From contig NC_135552.1 of NCBI RefSeq assembly GCF_964340395.1, forward strand, positions 23,445,681-23,509,680: a stretch of DNA of 64,000 nt, given 5' to 3'. The stretch comes from Glandiceps talaboti (Eukaryota; Hemichordata; Enteropneusta; Spengelidae). Of the stretch, positions 1-14,406 are shown piece by piece (positions within the stretch are counted from its first letter, which is position 1; the number at the start of each line of letters is the position of its first letter). A program made the position numbers and the translations under genes. The notes beneath the pieces are model-generated. The model was given only the letters and a program-made list of their open reading frames with translations. It had not been told where the DNA came from and did not search any database.

Positions 1-99
1 TTAATCGTGACTTACAGGGCATGTAATCTTCTCACCCCTATCGACTCCATCTACTGGAGTTGGTAATTTGCTCATCTGAAAACACCAATCAATTAGCAG

Positions 100-354
100 A
101 TGACTGATTGGAGCTTTTCTTGGCCATGTAGTACCGCCACACTTGAAGTATTTAGTGCCAAGCTACCCATTACAGACGTGCTGGGTGATGATGCTTTGCA
201 AGCTATTTTCATCAATGAAGACACTTTGGCTGGCTCAAAATTGCCCTGCATGGAGTCTGTTCGTGTGTTGTGTACGCGGTATGTACGCGAGATGAGAGCC
301 GCCAGAGAAATTGGTTACGATTGCAGTGCAGTGACATCAATCATCTCATGTTAA
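100..354 (+). CDS. Unrecognised 84-codon open frame near the window edge
   Basis: The ATG at 100 is the first Met after an in-frame TAG at 94-96; the frame runs to TAA at 352-354. The local base composition is richer in G+C than its surroundings and the peptide has a mixed, protein-like composition (SAKLPITDVLGDDALQAIF, VREMRAAREIGYD). No domain is recognised, no clear splice sites or partner exons are seen, and the left context is cut off. It could be a fragment of a gene or mobile element, or chance. Confidence 0.15.
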   Translation: MTDWSFSWPCSTATLEVFSAKLPITDVLGDDALQAIFINEDTLAGSKLPCMESVRVLCTRYVREMRAAREIGYDCSAVTSIISC

Positions 355-3300
355 ACTTTAATCGGTGCACAACAAATGTTCAATTTTAGCCTTCTATCCG
401 TATTATTAATATAGTGCATCACTAGGTTTACAGGTGATGTAATACGGTGCATCACTCGTGAATATGACACTGAACTATCGTGGGGATACGCATGTGTACC
501 GAATCATAATTTGTCACTATGACCAGCAGAGACAATACAATCATTCCAAAATTGAAATTATTAATATAGAGTGATCATTTAGTGTAATATTTGTTACAGT
601 AGGCAAACATATTCTTGGAATGTTCACAGTCTATAACTTTCAGAGTAAGAACAGACTGAGACGAAGTTGATAGTAAGGACTGTTTCTCACGCACGCATCA
701 CATTAAGGAAGAATCGCCGTAAATTGAAAGCCTATTTTAAGAAGTTGGCGTGACTTGACTATTTACGCTGGTCAATCTCGGTGGCAAACTGAATTGATGA
801 AAAACGTAATTGATAGGGCAAATAGAGTCATTGTTATCAGATTTTAGATACATTGATTGTCTTCATCGAAAGGTCTATCTCTTAAAACCAACAGCGCCCC
901 CTATTAGTGGCATAGACGAACTGTCTCGGTCCAGCAGTTTCTTTCTTCTTTTTTTAATAGAACAAGTCGATAAGGTCGTTACAAACGTGTATGTGTTTTA
1001 TAATGAACATGTTGAATGTTGTGTGGAGCGTTTACGAGGAAAGTCTTGAAGCTAATTTAACTGCCGAGCGTAGAATGACCCTGAAAAAAGTACTACTACA
1101 AAATGGCCGACAGCTTTGTCATAATTTGACTGATGTATAATGATGTGAAGACAAAATGTTATATCCAGGCATGTCGCATACATAGATTAGAGGTCCACTG
1201 TTTCTTCTCAATCCAAAGTAAGAGTGATATTTTTAGTGAACTGGTTGTTGTAATATAACAAACAGACAAAGGATATCACAGGAAGGCACATGATGTAGAC
1301 CTGTCTGCATAGATTGTGTAATTTTTATCACGGTCATCTTAAAGCTGGACAGAAAAGGCTGTTTTCCTAGTAAAATAATGATACGTTTTTCAGCGTTCCA
1401 TTTTTAATATTTAATCGATGTTACGTTCCTGCTATACATTACCTGTAGAGGGCGCTAAAAATCAAAAGGTCTGTTGTCAATTGAGCTGCCATACACATGT
1501 TACCTGCCTTCAAAGTCTAAGCAGCGATACCTAGAAATGTGTTTTCAATTTTGAGACCAGGTCGTCACATCTCTTCTTTACTAAAACTGCTTAAGGAATA
1601 TTTTGAGACTTATGATGCCAACTTAGAACTACTTTCTACTTGGATTTAGTTAAAATATACTCGTACAATAACATAAATTCCAAACATGTTCTAAAATTGT
1701 TCTGCCACTCCTGTGATCAAATTAGTTCTCTTGAACGTATTTGATCGGTGTATGTACAAGTTTGATGGGACTGATAAATATAACAATCATATATTTAGAT
1801 ATATAAAATATAAAGTGAATTCATTTTAGCGCCAGTTTCAGACTATAAGGTGTCATAATATGTTATCGCTGAAAATCCACAAACAATGATCTCAGGTTTA
1901 TGTAACAACATTAACTTTCATGATGTTTTGATTATATTTTTTGAATTATTAATTCACATATATCTAATTATATTAACTTTATAAATATTAATCATACGTT
2001 GAATAAATATTTTAAAAATGAATATTGAAGATTTATTTTATAAATTACGGTTCATTGTTTTATTGATTTTGTTTAGATAGTAGACGCATTTTGGTGGCAT
2101 CAACTCACATATTAGCTCTAGTTCTTCTTGAAAAATAACTCACGGTGTAATGTTGAATCAGTATGGATGTAATCGTCTTACTGGGATACAATTAAGTAGC
2201 CTATAAGAATGCAAGCCATGATCTCAGAGAGAGGGTATGATTTACTAATCAACTCCCTCGACATGCATCGTAAAATCTTATTGTAATATCCAAATCGACA
2301 TGGAGAAGTTCGTAATTTGTGATACATTTGAAATTTGAACAATATTACACGGTTTTCATTAAATTTCCAAAATTGTTATTTTTGATAATGACAGCAAGGG
2401 TTATAGACATTATTTTAAATATCTTGCCAGGTTAGCTAAAATCAATAGTAGTTTTCAGTTTTGAGAGGATATATTGACGCGACTGAATACTGCACAGGGA
2501 GGACATATTGCGTTTGAATTCCTGCGTGCAGACGACACAATGCGGTCACAGTATTATGACAAGATTAGCTCAACAAAACAAAAATTGCCAATTTTTTTCA
2601 AGATTGCCTCTGGGGATAACATAGCGGACGACACAGTCACAGGTGACAACAGTACATCAACACGCATACATAAATGGATATATCGGGAACAAATCAGGAC
2701 ACGTAACATTTGCTTTGTACTTTTCAGGTGTTCATGCTGATTACGTACCACATTAAGAAAAATGAGATAGACCCCCTTTTATAAGCTAGAAGCAGGTGAT
2801 TACTAAGATATCGATGAAGGCTGTTCTGTTGACACGTCACATCTGCTTCCCCTGATTTGTTTAGATTGATCGACTGCAAAGTTTAGTGCACAGAGAATTG
2901 ATTCAAATTAGAGTGGGAAATGTTTAGGTCTTTGACATGGACACGTCAATGCACTTACTGTCAGACAAATAGGTATTGGTAACACAGAACACGTTCTTTG
3001 CGGATCTCAATTTTAAATCTGATGGCAACTGAAGTACAAAAACAACGAATGACACTCCTTGGGTTGTTTTGAAAGAGGTTCAAATATCTAGACATCCTCG
3101 TCTCGACGCGTCAACCGTCCTACAATGCTTTCTGATGTATCAACCCCAATGAAAAGTACAGGCAACACTTGTTTAGTTCGTAATAATGAAAAAATACATG
3201 TCGGGTGGAGAGCAGTAGAAACAATCGATTTAGAATAATTACGCCTTCGAGGATTTCGCAACTTACGGGCCATAAAATATTGAGTGAAACAACCATTGTT

Positions 3301-3594
3301 AAGTATGCCAATGTCCTCGAAGGGAATAGTTCTATATGTAATATTATACTGAAAAATTAATTTGATGTTCTAAAACGTGACGATAACACCGGAAACATAA
3401 ATAATTAATTTTGCACAGTTGGGTCCAAAGGCATGCTTCATAGATTACAATGTAAGCTTACCTGACAAAATATTTCATTAATTTTTGTTGCTAAGGGAAA
3501 AAAGGCGTTGATGACAGACCACCGACAGCACTAAATCGTTAATAATTTGTGCGTGTGCCTGTACGTGTTTGTGTGCGTGTAGCTGCCTGCCTGC
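355..3594. other. Non-coding AT-rich stretch
   Basis: No gene is seen. The only structure is an inverted pair of short motifs, AGCGCCCCCTA near 891 and its reverse TAGAGGGCGCT near 1445, which might be the ends of an old ~560-bp MITE. The frames at 810-1049 and 2474-2740 show no family features. Confidence 0.6.
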
Positions 3595-3605
3595 ATGTAT
3601 ATCTG

Positions 3606-3639
<34 letters not shown>

Positions 3640-3906
3640 TGTATGTATGTATGTATGTGTGTGCATGTATGTATGTATGTATGTATGTATGTATGTATGT
3701 ATGTATGTATGTATGTATGTATGTATGTATGTATGTATGTATGTATGTATGTGTGTGTGTGTGTGTGTGTGGGGGGGGGGTGTATGTATGTATGTATGTA
3801 TGTATGTATGTATGTATGTATGTATGTATGTGGGTGGGTGGGTGTGTGTGTATGTATGTATGTATGTATGTGTGTGTGTGGGTGGGTGTGTGTGTGGATG
3901 TATGTA

Positions 3907-3951
<45 letters not shown>

Positions 3952-3998
3952 GCGTGCATGCGTGCGTGCGTGCGTGCGTGTGTGTGTGTGTGTGTGTT
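3595..3998. repeat. Compound TGTA/TG/TCTG/TGCG microsatellite (~400 bp)
   Basis: Successive blocks of TGTA (3609-3750), TG, a run of ten G (3771-3780), TGTA, TGGG/TG, TGTA, TCTG (about 3907-3952) and TGCG/TG. All blocks are one-base variants of each other. The long open frames in both directions here are translation of the repeat only. Confidence 0.97.
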
Positions 3999-6900
3999 TG
4001 AATCTCACGGTATATGCCTGTATAGCGTCTCTGTCAATATACGTAGACGAACTTGCATCTTTAATCCATGCCAATATGTCAACAATAACAATCACGCCAT
4101 CAGTGGCAGTAGTGACACACTGGCTGTACTGAATGCTTTCCTTCTGATAATCTATCATTTGAATTGTAAACAAGTCTTTTCCAGTAATCTCTTACATCAA
4201 TCATTACATCATGCAAAGCACAGCAGATCAAATACACTTTACAGATTTTCCATCACATAACAAAATACATGTACGAAGAAGTGCACTCGCACGTAACCCT
4301 ATTCCTTCCCAAATGACAATGTCTTTATTTCCAAATGACTTGGATTGAAACTAAATATAAAATAGAATTAGAGCTAGTGCATGACTATTAACCTGTGAAA
4401 GACAGCGTGTTATGTATCAGCGGGAAAAAAACCCCCACACCATACGGGTAATGTCGTGAGTTGGGTTCATTTTTACATATAGTCAGCATATGTCACAAGC
4501 TTAAACGTACTATTGTAGGCAAGGGCATTTGTTTTAAGGGCGCATAGCATCTCTTTGATACAATGTTTTATGGACACCGACAGACGTATTGATTGATAAT
4601 TGAAACGGCCTTTATTATAATCAGTTTGACCCAAGATCATATCTATTCAGGCAAATCATGTCTACTGAAAAGGTCTTACACTCAACACACCTGTCGAGCT
4701 CGCATAAATTAACTGATAGTTATAGGGCAAGTCAGAGGCTATTAACTGTTATTAACAGGACACCTTTGGCAACCCTCTGTTATTTTGTTTGAGGCACAGC
4801 CTCGGACAGTATTTCCGTTTTTACCCTCCCGTGACTCTGTTACTAACCTTGATGCTGAATTAGGTGTGGTAGAACACAGTGTTAATTAGGCAAGGCAGCA
4901 CATATGATTGCATTGTAACAGTTGACAAGTTAGGGTACAGTTCCATAGAAATGATTAACAAACAGTTTCATTCATGGGTTTAAAGTGTTAGCGGACAGTT
5001 CCTTTCATGGATTAACGGTATGCAGACACTTTCTTTGTGTAAAAAGTGTCCCTTTAACTGAAAAATTGACTGCTCAGTGAAATTAAGAGCAGTGTTGAAA
5101 AAATGGGGACGAGTCAGTGAGAAGTAAAACATATAAATTTAATATCACACGGAACAGATGGTAAGTTCGAATGTGCCCAATACATAAATGTCATGAATGT
5201 TCTGGTAGATAATGTTAATATTTAGACCTGAAGCAGAGGATTCATTAATATCTGCACTTAATATCTTCTTATATTTCTGCAAAAGCTTAAAAATATGAGA
5301 AAGGAACCTTCGGCCATTATCTGGCTTAGTTTGGGATTTAGGAAAAGCTATATCAATATATTACCTACGGTGGTATTACGTAAATCACCACAGTGGGTAC
5401 TTGAAATGTGCGTTTCTTTCGCAATGTTAATATAAATAAGGAAGATTTCATTGCCCAGCAACTCTAAGTATTTGGAGCTAGCAACTTAATGTATTCTTAC
5501 TTGAAGGGACGGGTGAAAAAACCAAGTAAATCAAAATATCATGTAAACAGCATCAACACCCACACCAACAATTATAATATTTTCAAGGTCTAGATGGCAA
5601 GGCAATGTTCGTAAAAGGGAATATGGTGTGGTGACATATTTGAATCAACGTTTGAATAATTTGAAATACTGCCTATTTGTAAAATCATTTGACAGGTTTT
5701 TGAAGAGTGAGAAAAACTGTTTACGTTTGTAGATAATCACCTATCTACATATTATATTTCAAGATGTAAAGTTGGTTTCGATATTTAAAGAAGACGAGAT
5801 ATACAAACCATAATGATTCAATTAATATAACAATTTTATTTTTTATACCATTGATAACAAATATTTTTCTTGCTATCCCAAATCTTCTTTATTTAACCCT
5901 CTCTTTACTGTTGCATCTTTGGACTGCCTCATTTCGCCACCGCCCCATCCCCCTCTCACTCTCTTTCTCTTTCACGTCAATAATTTGCGATGTAGATTTT
6001 TTCCCATAGCTATCAACGACATGTTTTGAATTACAAATCTTATTTTTTGGAAACATTCATCATCATGATAAAATGTACTTAACTGTACATGAAGTACACT
6101 ACATATCATAACTTATTGCTTCGTAGGCTCCTAATATTCTTTACAATCCAAAACGACATCTTTATTCCCGCAAGGAATAGCGTTCCTTTCTTTCCCTTGG
6201 GCTTCAAATAGAGAAGTCCTTTTCAGCGTTATTAAAATATTGTCAGGACTTTCTGCAGTATGGATGACCATATGTCAACGAGAACACAGTACACGCAGAT
6301 TAGTTTTGTCTAATTTATATGATATATTGTCCGAAAATACATAAGTTCATAAGATGCATGATGCATACAGCAATTCCACTGTGACCAGTATCATCAACCT
6401 ATAACATCATTACTGTCAAGCTGAAACTGATCATTTGACGTGTTTCACCAACACCTGGTCTTAGTACATCCACTATGATTGATGTGGATAGGTTTTAAGT
6501 AAGTTACATGTACGATATTACTCTCTTTTATTTCAATAGAAATCTTTCGCACGTGTTTTCTCCAGGGGAACATGTTATTTGATAATGTACGCTGTCACTT
6601 CTTAACACTAATAGGTACAAAAGTACTTGTCTCATAAAAAGGTGTTACGTGAGCATCAAAAAAATCTGATGACGGACATACGATTAAACTATCACAGCGC
6701 CATCTACCGACATGCTGTTATTACTGCCAAGCTCAGGTTTTTCCATAATTAAGAAAGAGTCACAGCGCCATCTATGTACTTGACACTACTGGTCGGAAAA
6801 ACCTACTGTGTGCGCCAGCTATTGAAATTTACTGTACAGACACATGTACATAGACAAGCAGACACATGTAGAAACTCATACATTCACATCAAGACTGACG

Positions 6901-7680
6901 CACAGAGACACAAAGACAGGGAGACATTTATATGTGTATAGAAGTCATTATGTATTCAAAATTGCCAGATATCTGTTATTTCAAATAATATAAACTTTAC
7001 TTCAAGCATGCTGTGGTATCATTTCCCTTTTCGCTCGTCATCTTGTTAGTCTGACTATAAGAACGTTGTCAGTGTACGCGATTCTGCTATGGACATGTTG
7101 TTCAGTATTTCATCTAACCCATCAAAAATGTAAACAATAAATATTGCTCACTCTAAACATCTATGGTTGCTGCACTCTGAAACAATGCGTTTCATTGTTG
7201 TTCATATTGACATTTATGACAAGTTTATAAACGAAAGTGAGAAATAAAAAGTCTGATGGTGACGAATTGAGTTCTACACATTTGGTAACCTAGTAATTAA
7301 TTAATGACTATCACAGTCCTATCCTTGCTCGGTTCATTGATTCTCTCCTTGAAAATTTCAGCTATTATATTCTAATTTTAGGTTCTCGAAAGGAGACGTC
7401 ATGAAATACTATAACGGATGTTTTACAGTCAATGTATCCACTCGTACGTTGATATCCATGGGATTTACACCAGCCACCAATCAAGCATTTAGGCCACGCA
7501 TGGAATGATTTATTAACACTAAACTTGTTATTGCTAAAATTACATGTGGAATAGTTCAATGAACACTTGGCTATCAGCAGGGAATCGTTATTACTAGCTG
7601 ACGGAAGAAAAACATCTGGAAACGACCTTTACTTGATATTCAAGAATCGTTAGGCTTTTCACCAAGTAGTAAAGTAGAAG
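3999..7680. other. Non-coding AT-rich stretch
   Basis: No gene is seen. CACAGCGCCATCTA occurs twice in direct orientation (about 6694 and 6768), 74 bp apart, probably a trace of a repeat family. Otherwise there is ordinary AT-rich sequence with frequent stops in all frames. Confidence 0.6.
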
Positions 7681-8157
7681 CAACAAGCAAGCAAGCAAGC
7701 AAACGAACAAACAAACAAACAAACAAACAAACAAACAAACATACATACATACATACATACATACATACATACATACATACATACATACATACATACATAC
7801 ATACATACATACATACATACAAACAAACAAACAAACAAACAAACCAAACCAAACAAACAACAAACAAAGACAAAGATGTATGTATGTATGCATACATACA
7901 TACATACATACATACATACATACATACATACATACAAACAAACAAACAAACAAACAACCATGCAGGCATCCTTACCTGCATGTCTGCCTGCTTACCTACC
8001 TACCTTCCTACCTACCTACTGACGTACGTATACACACATACATAATACATACATACACATACATACATACATACATACATACATACATACACACACACAC
8101 ACTCATACATACATACATACATACATACATACATACATACATACATACATACATACT
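7681..8157. repeat. CAAA/CATA compound microsatellite with cruciform palindrome
   Basis: Blocks of CAAG, CAAA (7702-7740), CATA (7740-7820), CAAA, then a perfect 30-bp palindrome (7876-7905, centre TATG|CATA) where TATG repeats meet CATA repeats, more CATA and CAAA, a CTAC block (7990-8020), and CATA/CA blocks to 8157. Open frames here are repeat translation. Confidence 0.97.
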
Positions 8158-11100
8158 GAAAAACAAGCAGGAAACGACAAATAAACAGACTGACAGCAAG
8201 ATTACGTTCAATTTAGTTAAACACTTGGTAATTAAAAAAAAAACATTCAGAACATGGTAGGATAAAGTATACACTTTGGCCTCTGTGATTCCACGCATGC
8301 TCAGAATTGTACACATGGTGAAACAAGATCGAAATGTCCCTCGTTGTAATGTTGAAAATAATTATACAATCAGTCTCGTCATATACAAGTAGAGATGAGG
8401 TCACTCTTAACAATATTAACGAAGAATCGAACCATATACCTTGGGAGTTGTAATGTTTCCTCATCAATTATCATTTGGTCAGGAGTATGTATGAAATCAA
8501 TCATTTAGTCACTGATTAAACGGTGAGATGAAATAGTTTGGTAAGCATTATAATAAATGATATCAAAACTTGTAACTATAAAACAACGTATACCTTAAGG
8601 TAAATGTAAAACAGTCATTTTCGAAAATGATGTCCACTTTGTAATATTCCATCATCACGCAGTTACTCTGCATTCTCTCGACACAATCACTTAGTAAGTG
8701 GTGTATGTCAATCTAAAGATGAATGGTTAATGTTCATCTTGTCGAAAGAATCCCTACCAGCGACTTGCAAGAGGAACAATATTACCTATTCACTTTTCTG
8801 ATTGTTTTTTTGTACATAGAATTTTATCAAAGGCGCTTTCCTCTAAATCGTATCTAGGTTCAAAATACATGCTTATTTCCCGACGATTATACCGAACACT
8901 GGCAACTAAATGGACCTCCACAACAATACTGCCATTTGAGTTTAGCAATTTAAAAACATAAAGCACTATGACGTCATTATATTACCATGGTAACTAATAT
9001 TAAACTTCGAAAGAAAGTAGATGGCAAATTGCCTCAATGAATATCATTTGATCCCTCAACAAAGAATGTCACTCGAGTAGTCCACACACTTCATCAAACA
9101 TATGCCATTAAGAATAAGAAAATGGGCTTATTCAGCTCAACACTCAAGGTGCATAAACATTGGAAAGTTTCGTAAAATCGAACGTGATAGAATGTCGTGA
9201 TGGTCCCCTTGGCTCTAAAATTTGAATATTCGCGTTTGCTCATGTGTTTAATCATCGGGAATGGTAGATAAACTGGGATAATTGGAATCTCCCCTCCTCT
9301 TATATACCCACGTGGCTTAATCTGTCAAGTAACTCCCTGAGTCCGCCTAAAATCTTTAAATCCAAGCTTTCAATTGATAAAATGATTTGCTATAACTATG
9401 AATCAATTGTGCATGAGACGTTTGTAACTTTCAAGATAAAATCAATAGTTTGACAACACTTTTGGCAACATATGCTTCTTAAGATGTGGTTTGAAATGGA
9501 AGGGCAACGCAAAGTAACCACATGGAAAGGATGCTTATGAATGAAGGCATTGATTAGTGTTTGGTTTTCACTATCTACACCAAGTGTGTAAACCAGTGAT
9601 GTAATCAGTTATTTTCAGTAACCATCCGCTGGGAAAACTTTAGGGAAGCTGATTCGTCTAAACACACAGTTTCAAACATCGCAATGCTATTTTGTATAAC
9701 CAGCTGTACTAACCAATAACAGAGATTGTATACTATGATTACTATTATAATCCTAAATGCATTATGTAAGACGACTAAAGCAGAGTAGGGCCGATGACCG
9801 TAGACAAGTAAGCGAACTGCTGTCAGAAGTTCGCTTGTAAAGAGATCATTCTTACAACAAAGATGAAATTTAAATGCATTTGTTGTGTTCCTTGGGGTAC
9901 GTCTGATTGAGAGTACCCTGGGTTGAGTCTACTCAAGGTTGTGTACCTCACAAAAACGAGGCTGTGCTGACGTGTTTCGATTTGATAAATCTTATTGTCC
10001 CGAATTTCAAATCACTCTCGCTAACCTACGTGACCGGGCAAACCAATATCGATTGATCTACTTATTTTACGTAAAATGACCTCGACATTGACATGAATGC
10101 TTTAAGTTCGTACAACCTTGGCTTATATTAACATTTCAATATTTTACTTTTCATCGGTCTTGTTACTTGTATTTGAAAAAAGGTCAATTATTTGAACATA
10201 ATGATATACTCCCCGTGTTCGCTCTAAACGTGCATACTAAATTGCATCATGAGTTTTGCTGCAACAGACTGTTATATTAATATAATGCTCTACACGCTAT
10301 TTCACATTTTATAGGCTTTTGGCGCCTGGAAAAAATATTGTAAGAATACATAATCATCTTAGACGCTTCAGTGCTTTGAACATCATAGAGATTTCATATT
10401 CAGAGTGAGATTTCATTGGCGTTCTTTGCGATGAAATATATGGTTAGCTGTCTTATTGAAATTCTCTTACGACTTGTTTCAATACCTCTGTGGTCTATAT
10501 TAGGCGATACTTAAATAAATTTTTAATAATAAGGGCGATGATTCGTCTTCCGTAATGAGTTTGCGTTGTGTTTTTGTACCGCCATACAAATCACTACTGA
10601 CTTTCAATTACTCTCGAGGGATGGTAAATGTGAATTGCTTTTAATTTGACGAATAGTTTATTTCTCTAAAAGAAGGGGTTTTCTTGTGAAATGGGTGTCT
10701 TTTAACATCTGTGGATCCAAGATAAATTGACATCCATCATTTATAACGTCATAGTTGGCATGCATTCTGTCTCACACATTACATTACAGACCCTTTTATC
10801 CAGGCTTGTAATTAATATGAAAGTGTAGAGAATAAAAGGGATGTTGATATATCGATAATTTAAGTGAAACAGATTTGCTAATCAAAACAGTGGGATCTTT
10901 TTCTATTAAGCTCTAACACGTTCCGATGTTACGGCTAAATAAAGAAAATTGACATGTCGATCCTTATCAGTCATGCCTGCTGTAGCTGTAGTGATGGATA
11001 GACGTTTTGAAGATGAAGAGTGGGGGAGGTTGAGGGGGTAAAACTTTGTTGTATAAGATATTAATTAACTTAACCATCGTTTTGTTCATTTTAGCAAACG

Positions 11101-13893
11101 CATATATATTTTAGCTGAAGTACAATTATTTTTACATTTTGAGTTTAGTGTGGCTAATAAACACCATTTGACCAAGTTTACTTACATCTAATTTGTAAAT
11201 TAATATAAGGATTCTTCTTTGAGAATTCTGCCTTTGTCATTTTACTCACAATATACCATTGAAAGTGATTCCACTTTGACGCCATTTCTATTGGCGCAAT
11301 TATTTTTCCAGCTGAATAAGCTAAAAGAAGTTTAAGAGCTAAATACATACATATGCAGTCTGAACTGGCAATATGCTGTACGGTAGGTTTGAGGCAAAAT
11401 AAGATCACAAAATGAGCGGGCTTTCACCTATGGAAAATATAGGCCTACACAGTCTTTATTGTATTAAGATTTCATATTTAGACCCTCAAAGCTACACGAT
11501 TTAAAATTACTATGATTAGCGTTATCTCCCAACATGAACCTTCAACAATATCAGTCGGATAATCTAACCGAAGTTACCCCGGGGGAGAAAGAAGAATACA
11601 GCGTATAATTTACGGGAAATGAAATTAGAGTTTTAAGATTCACAGGAAAAAAGACATTTGGAAAACCAGGGAACCTCATCCACCCTTGAGGTCTTTGCAA
11701 TCAAATATTGAATCACCAAAAAAGTAACTGCATCTGACACAAATTACGATGCAATACAGTTTTCTCTACATGGCTTTAAGGGGTATATGTTAATCACGGA
11801 TTTCTGTATGGATGTCATTGATAATTTTGTAATAGTAAAAAATGAAAGATTCTATAAACACCAGTCTCCTTTTAGTACCAGACTTACTCGTACTCTCTTG
11901 ATAAAATTCAACGATGTAGCGATTTTGACATCATATAGGCATCGTATGTCAGACTACCAAGTAACGTTTACAAGTCATTGTAACAACGAACTATAACATA
12001 ATAGCAAACAAAATATCCATTATCTTTATCAATGATAACAATTTGCTCGACTTTTGCTTAGTCCTCGTTAAAACTGTTAAGCAACGGTACAATAACAGAG
12101 ACTGCAATCTGAACCAGACAGGGCGGTAACCAATTCTGCTGCAGGTCTCCTTCATGGTATGAACAATATACGAATATGCATAGGTCGTAACAATGTTATG
12201 GTTGCTTTATGAAGCGTGATAATGTTTTATTCATGCATATTTCTCAATAAAAGTTGTAATGATTTTCCAATATAGTGACAGAACACAGCAGAATACGTGA
12301 ATCTTATATCTCCTCTCGAGTTCTTTCGGGAATCATAACCGGAAGCCCCTGATTAGCGAGAATCGTAATCTTACAAAGTTATAATCATAAGCCTATTATT
12401 AACAGGAAATGTATGTCCACTGAATGACACAACACTTTTTTTACATTGCGTATAAAATGGTATTCCTGATACTTTAGATAAAAACCAATTACGTTAATAT
12501 TATACTACACAAAATTCTACTAAAAATCTACGTTTCATCTTACAGTGCAGACGTCTACTTACGCTTTCCGATTCCGCAAGTAGCTTGAAGCCCTGTCTGG
12601 CGCTCAAATGATCCTAGATCGAGCCTGCGATACGAAAAATGCTTACTCTTTTGTATCCCTTAAAAGTACAATGAACTCTTACTGTCCTGCACAAAGTTCT
12701 CAAGCTCGCTATCGTGTCGATATTGCATATTGAAGGTATTTGACGAAATAACATCAGCTGCACCAATGTTCCATAATTAATGCAGACATCAAAACTCACA
12801 CAGAGTAATGACAGGCTTCAATTATTCATTTATTTATTCAATACTCACAAATGTTCATTTAGTATAAACTTATCAGGTGATGTGGTTATGGCTTTGCAAG
12901 TGTGTCTTTGTTCTTAAACCGTAACATATGTTTTACCGGGTAGTATGATTAAGTTTATGCCATCCTTTCTGTTCACGTGACATTATCCTCGCCACCCAAT
13001 GTGTTGATAATTTCGCTTTTGATTGATTCAAGATGACACCTGCTGCGTTAAGGGGGGCGGCTTAAGAATAACAAAACAATAATGCAACAGCTCCACTGAA
13101 TACCAGTCCCGGAGATCAATGTTCACTTGGTCCCCTGTTGATCTCCAGCCTCCCAGTAAATATAACTCTCAAAAACGATCACTGTACCTAGAAAATATGT
13201 ATTTAGTTCAGTGTAATACTGCACATACGTAGAAGATACATTATCTCAAATCAATATTACACTTAACGCAGTGAGAACATTTTATGTTCCTGGCCTTCGA
13301 GTGTAGTATCACATCACCATAACGTGTAATCTTATCTATATATGTTTACAGTCATAATATTACATCACCAAAGCATTGAAAAATGGCCTTACCAAGGATA
13401 TCATTTCATACATTACACTTTCTTATAATGATTATTTCTTATGAAAATGAATTTAGTTCAACGAGTCCTTGTTTCTAATTCATCTCTAACATTTCACTAT
13501 ATTTGTAGTGAGAGAAGGAAGATTGATTCAAGAACAGAACATCCTTAAAGGATTTAGGTTCTGACAAACCATCAAGAAATATACTTAATTTTGATATTAC
13601 AACTTTGCATCATTAAATTTATCTCTAGAAAAGGATTGTTTTGATTATTTTTCAAGGACAGTTTCACATGACCTTCCTCAATTTACGATACTGTGGATTA
13701 CCTGCAGACATTTGCTCTCGTATTATTTGTTTGTGGCGTCATTAAAGCGTCTCCTTATATCATTGGTTAAAGGCACATGGTTCAATCCAAGGTCATCGCA
13801 TTACAAAGATTGCTCTGAATTGTCCATGCGTGGGTGTAGTTTTCAAGATGGCGGCACCATAAACCAGAAGTCTTCAGCTGCCAAGTGTTATTT
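8158..13893. other. Non-coding AT-rich stretch
   Basis: No gene, RNA or clear mobile element was recognised in 5.7 kb. The short frames (11178-11408 minus, 11787-11996 plus, 12614-12799 minus) have no family signature. Confidence 0.55.
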
Positions 13894-14406
13894 GTCACAT
13901 TTTACAAACCTGTTCTTGGGGGGAGGGTCATATTTTGCATTACAATGTTTTGGGGAGGGTCACATTTTACAATCCATAGTTTTGTGACCAAATTGAAGAT
14001 TATATTATTGTCAATTTGTTTTGTGTGTTTTGAGATGTAAAAGTGTATGAAAGCCAATAGGGATATTTACAGGATCAAAAAAAAAAAATTCTCGAGATAG
14101 TGATATACTTTCTCGTTATCTCGAGAAATTATCTCATTATCTCGAGAAACTTTCTCGTTATCTCGACATAATTTCTCGTTATCTCGATATATATATATGT
14201 ATATATAATATATATATCAAAATCATTTAATTTGTATGTATACATATAATGGGAAGATTAATTAACATTCAGTATATGTAATTGTCATGGGGAGGGTCAT
14301 GTTTTACACTTTTTACAAATGGAGAATGGGGGTGAGGGTCATGTTTTACTTAATATACCATGTTTGATTTCCTCCGGCCCTCCCTCCTTGTAAATACCGA
14401 GCTCCC
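13894..14406. mobile_element. Truncated and rearranged copy of the GGGAGCC-ended transposon
   Basis: 13894-14046 closely matches 28930-29083 (tgttcttgggggagggtcat, then gttttgtgtgttttgagatg), and 14217-14406 closely matches 29584-29801 (including tttgatttcctccggcc). The right terminus is present and, reversed, reads GGGAGCTCGGTATTTACAAG, with TTA at 14407-14409. The left terminus is not found between 13700 and 13893, so this copy is truncated on the left. The internal acidic reading frame is missing; a TCTCG/CTCGAG minisatellite occupies the middle instead. Confidence 0.75.
14089..14190. repeat. Minisatellite of ~20-bp TTTCTCGTTATCTCGAGAAA-like units
   Basis: About five imperfect units built on TTCTCGTTATCTCGAGAAA, each centred on the self-complementary CTCGAG, followed by a short TATA run. 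The array sits between the two conserved halves of the truncated GGGAGCC-ended element. Confidence 0.75.

Noticed and set aside
3478-4260. Long open frames on both strands (up to 231 codons)
   Set aside because: They are translations of the TGTA/TG/TCTG microsatellite (repeated YVCM and THIH patterns).
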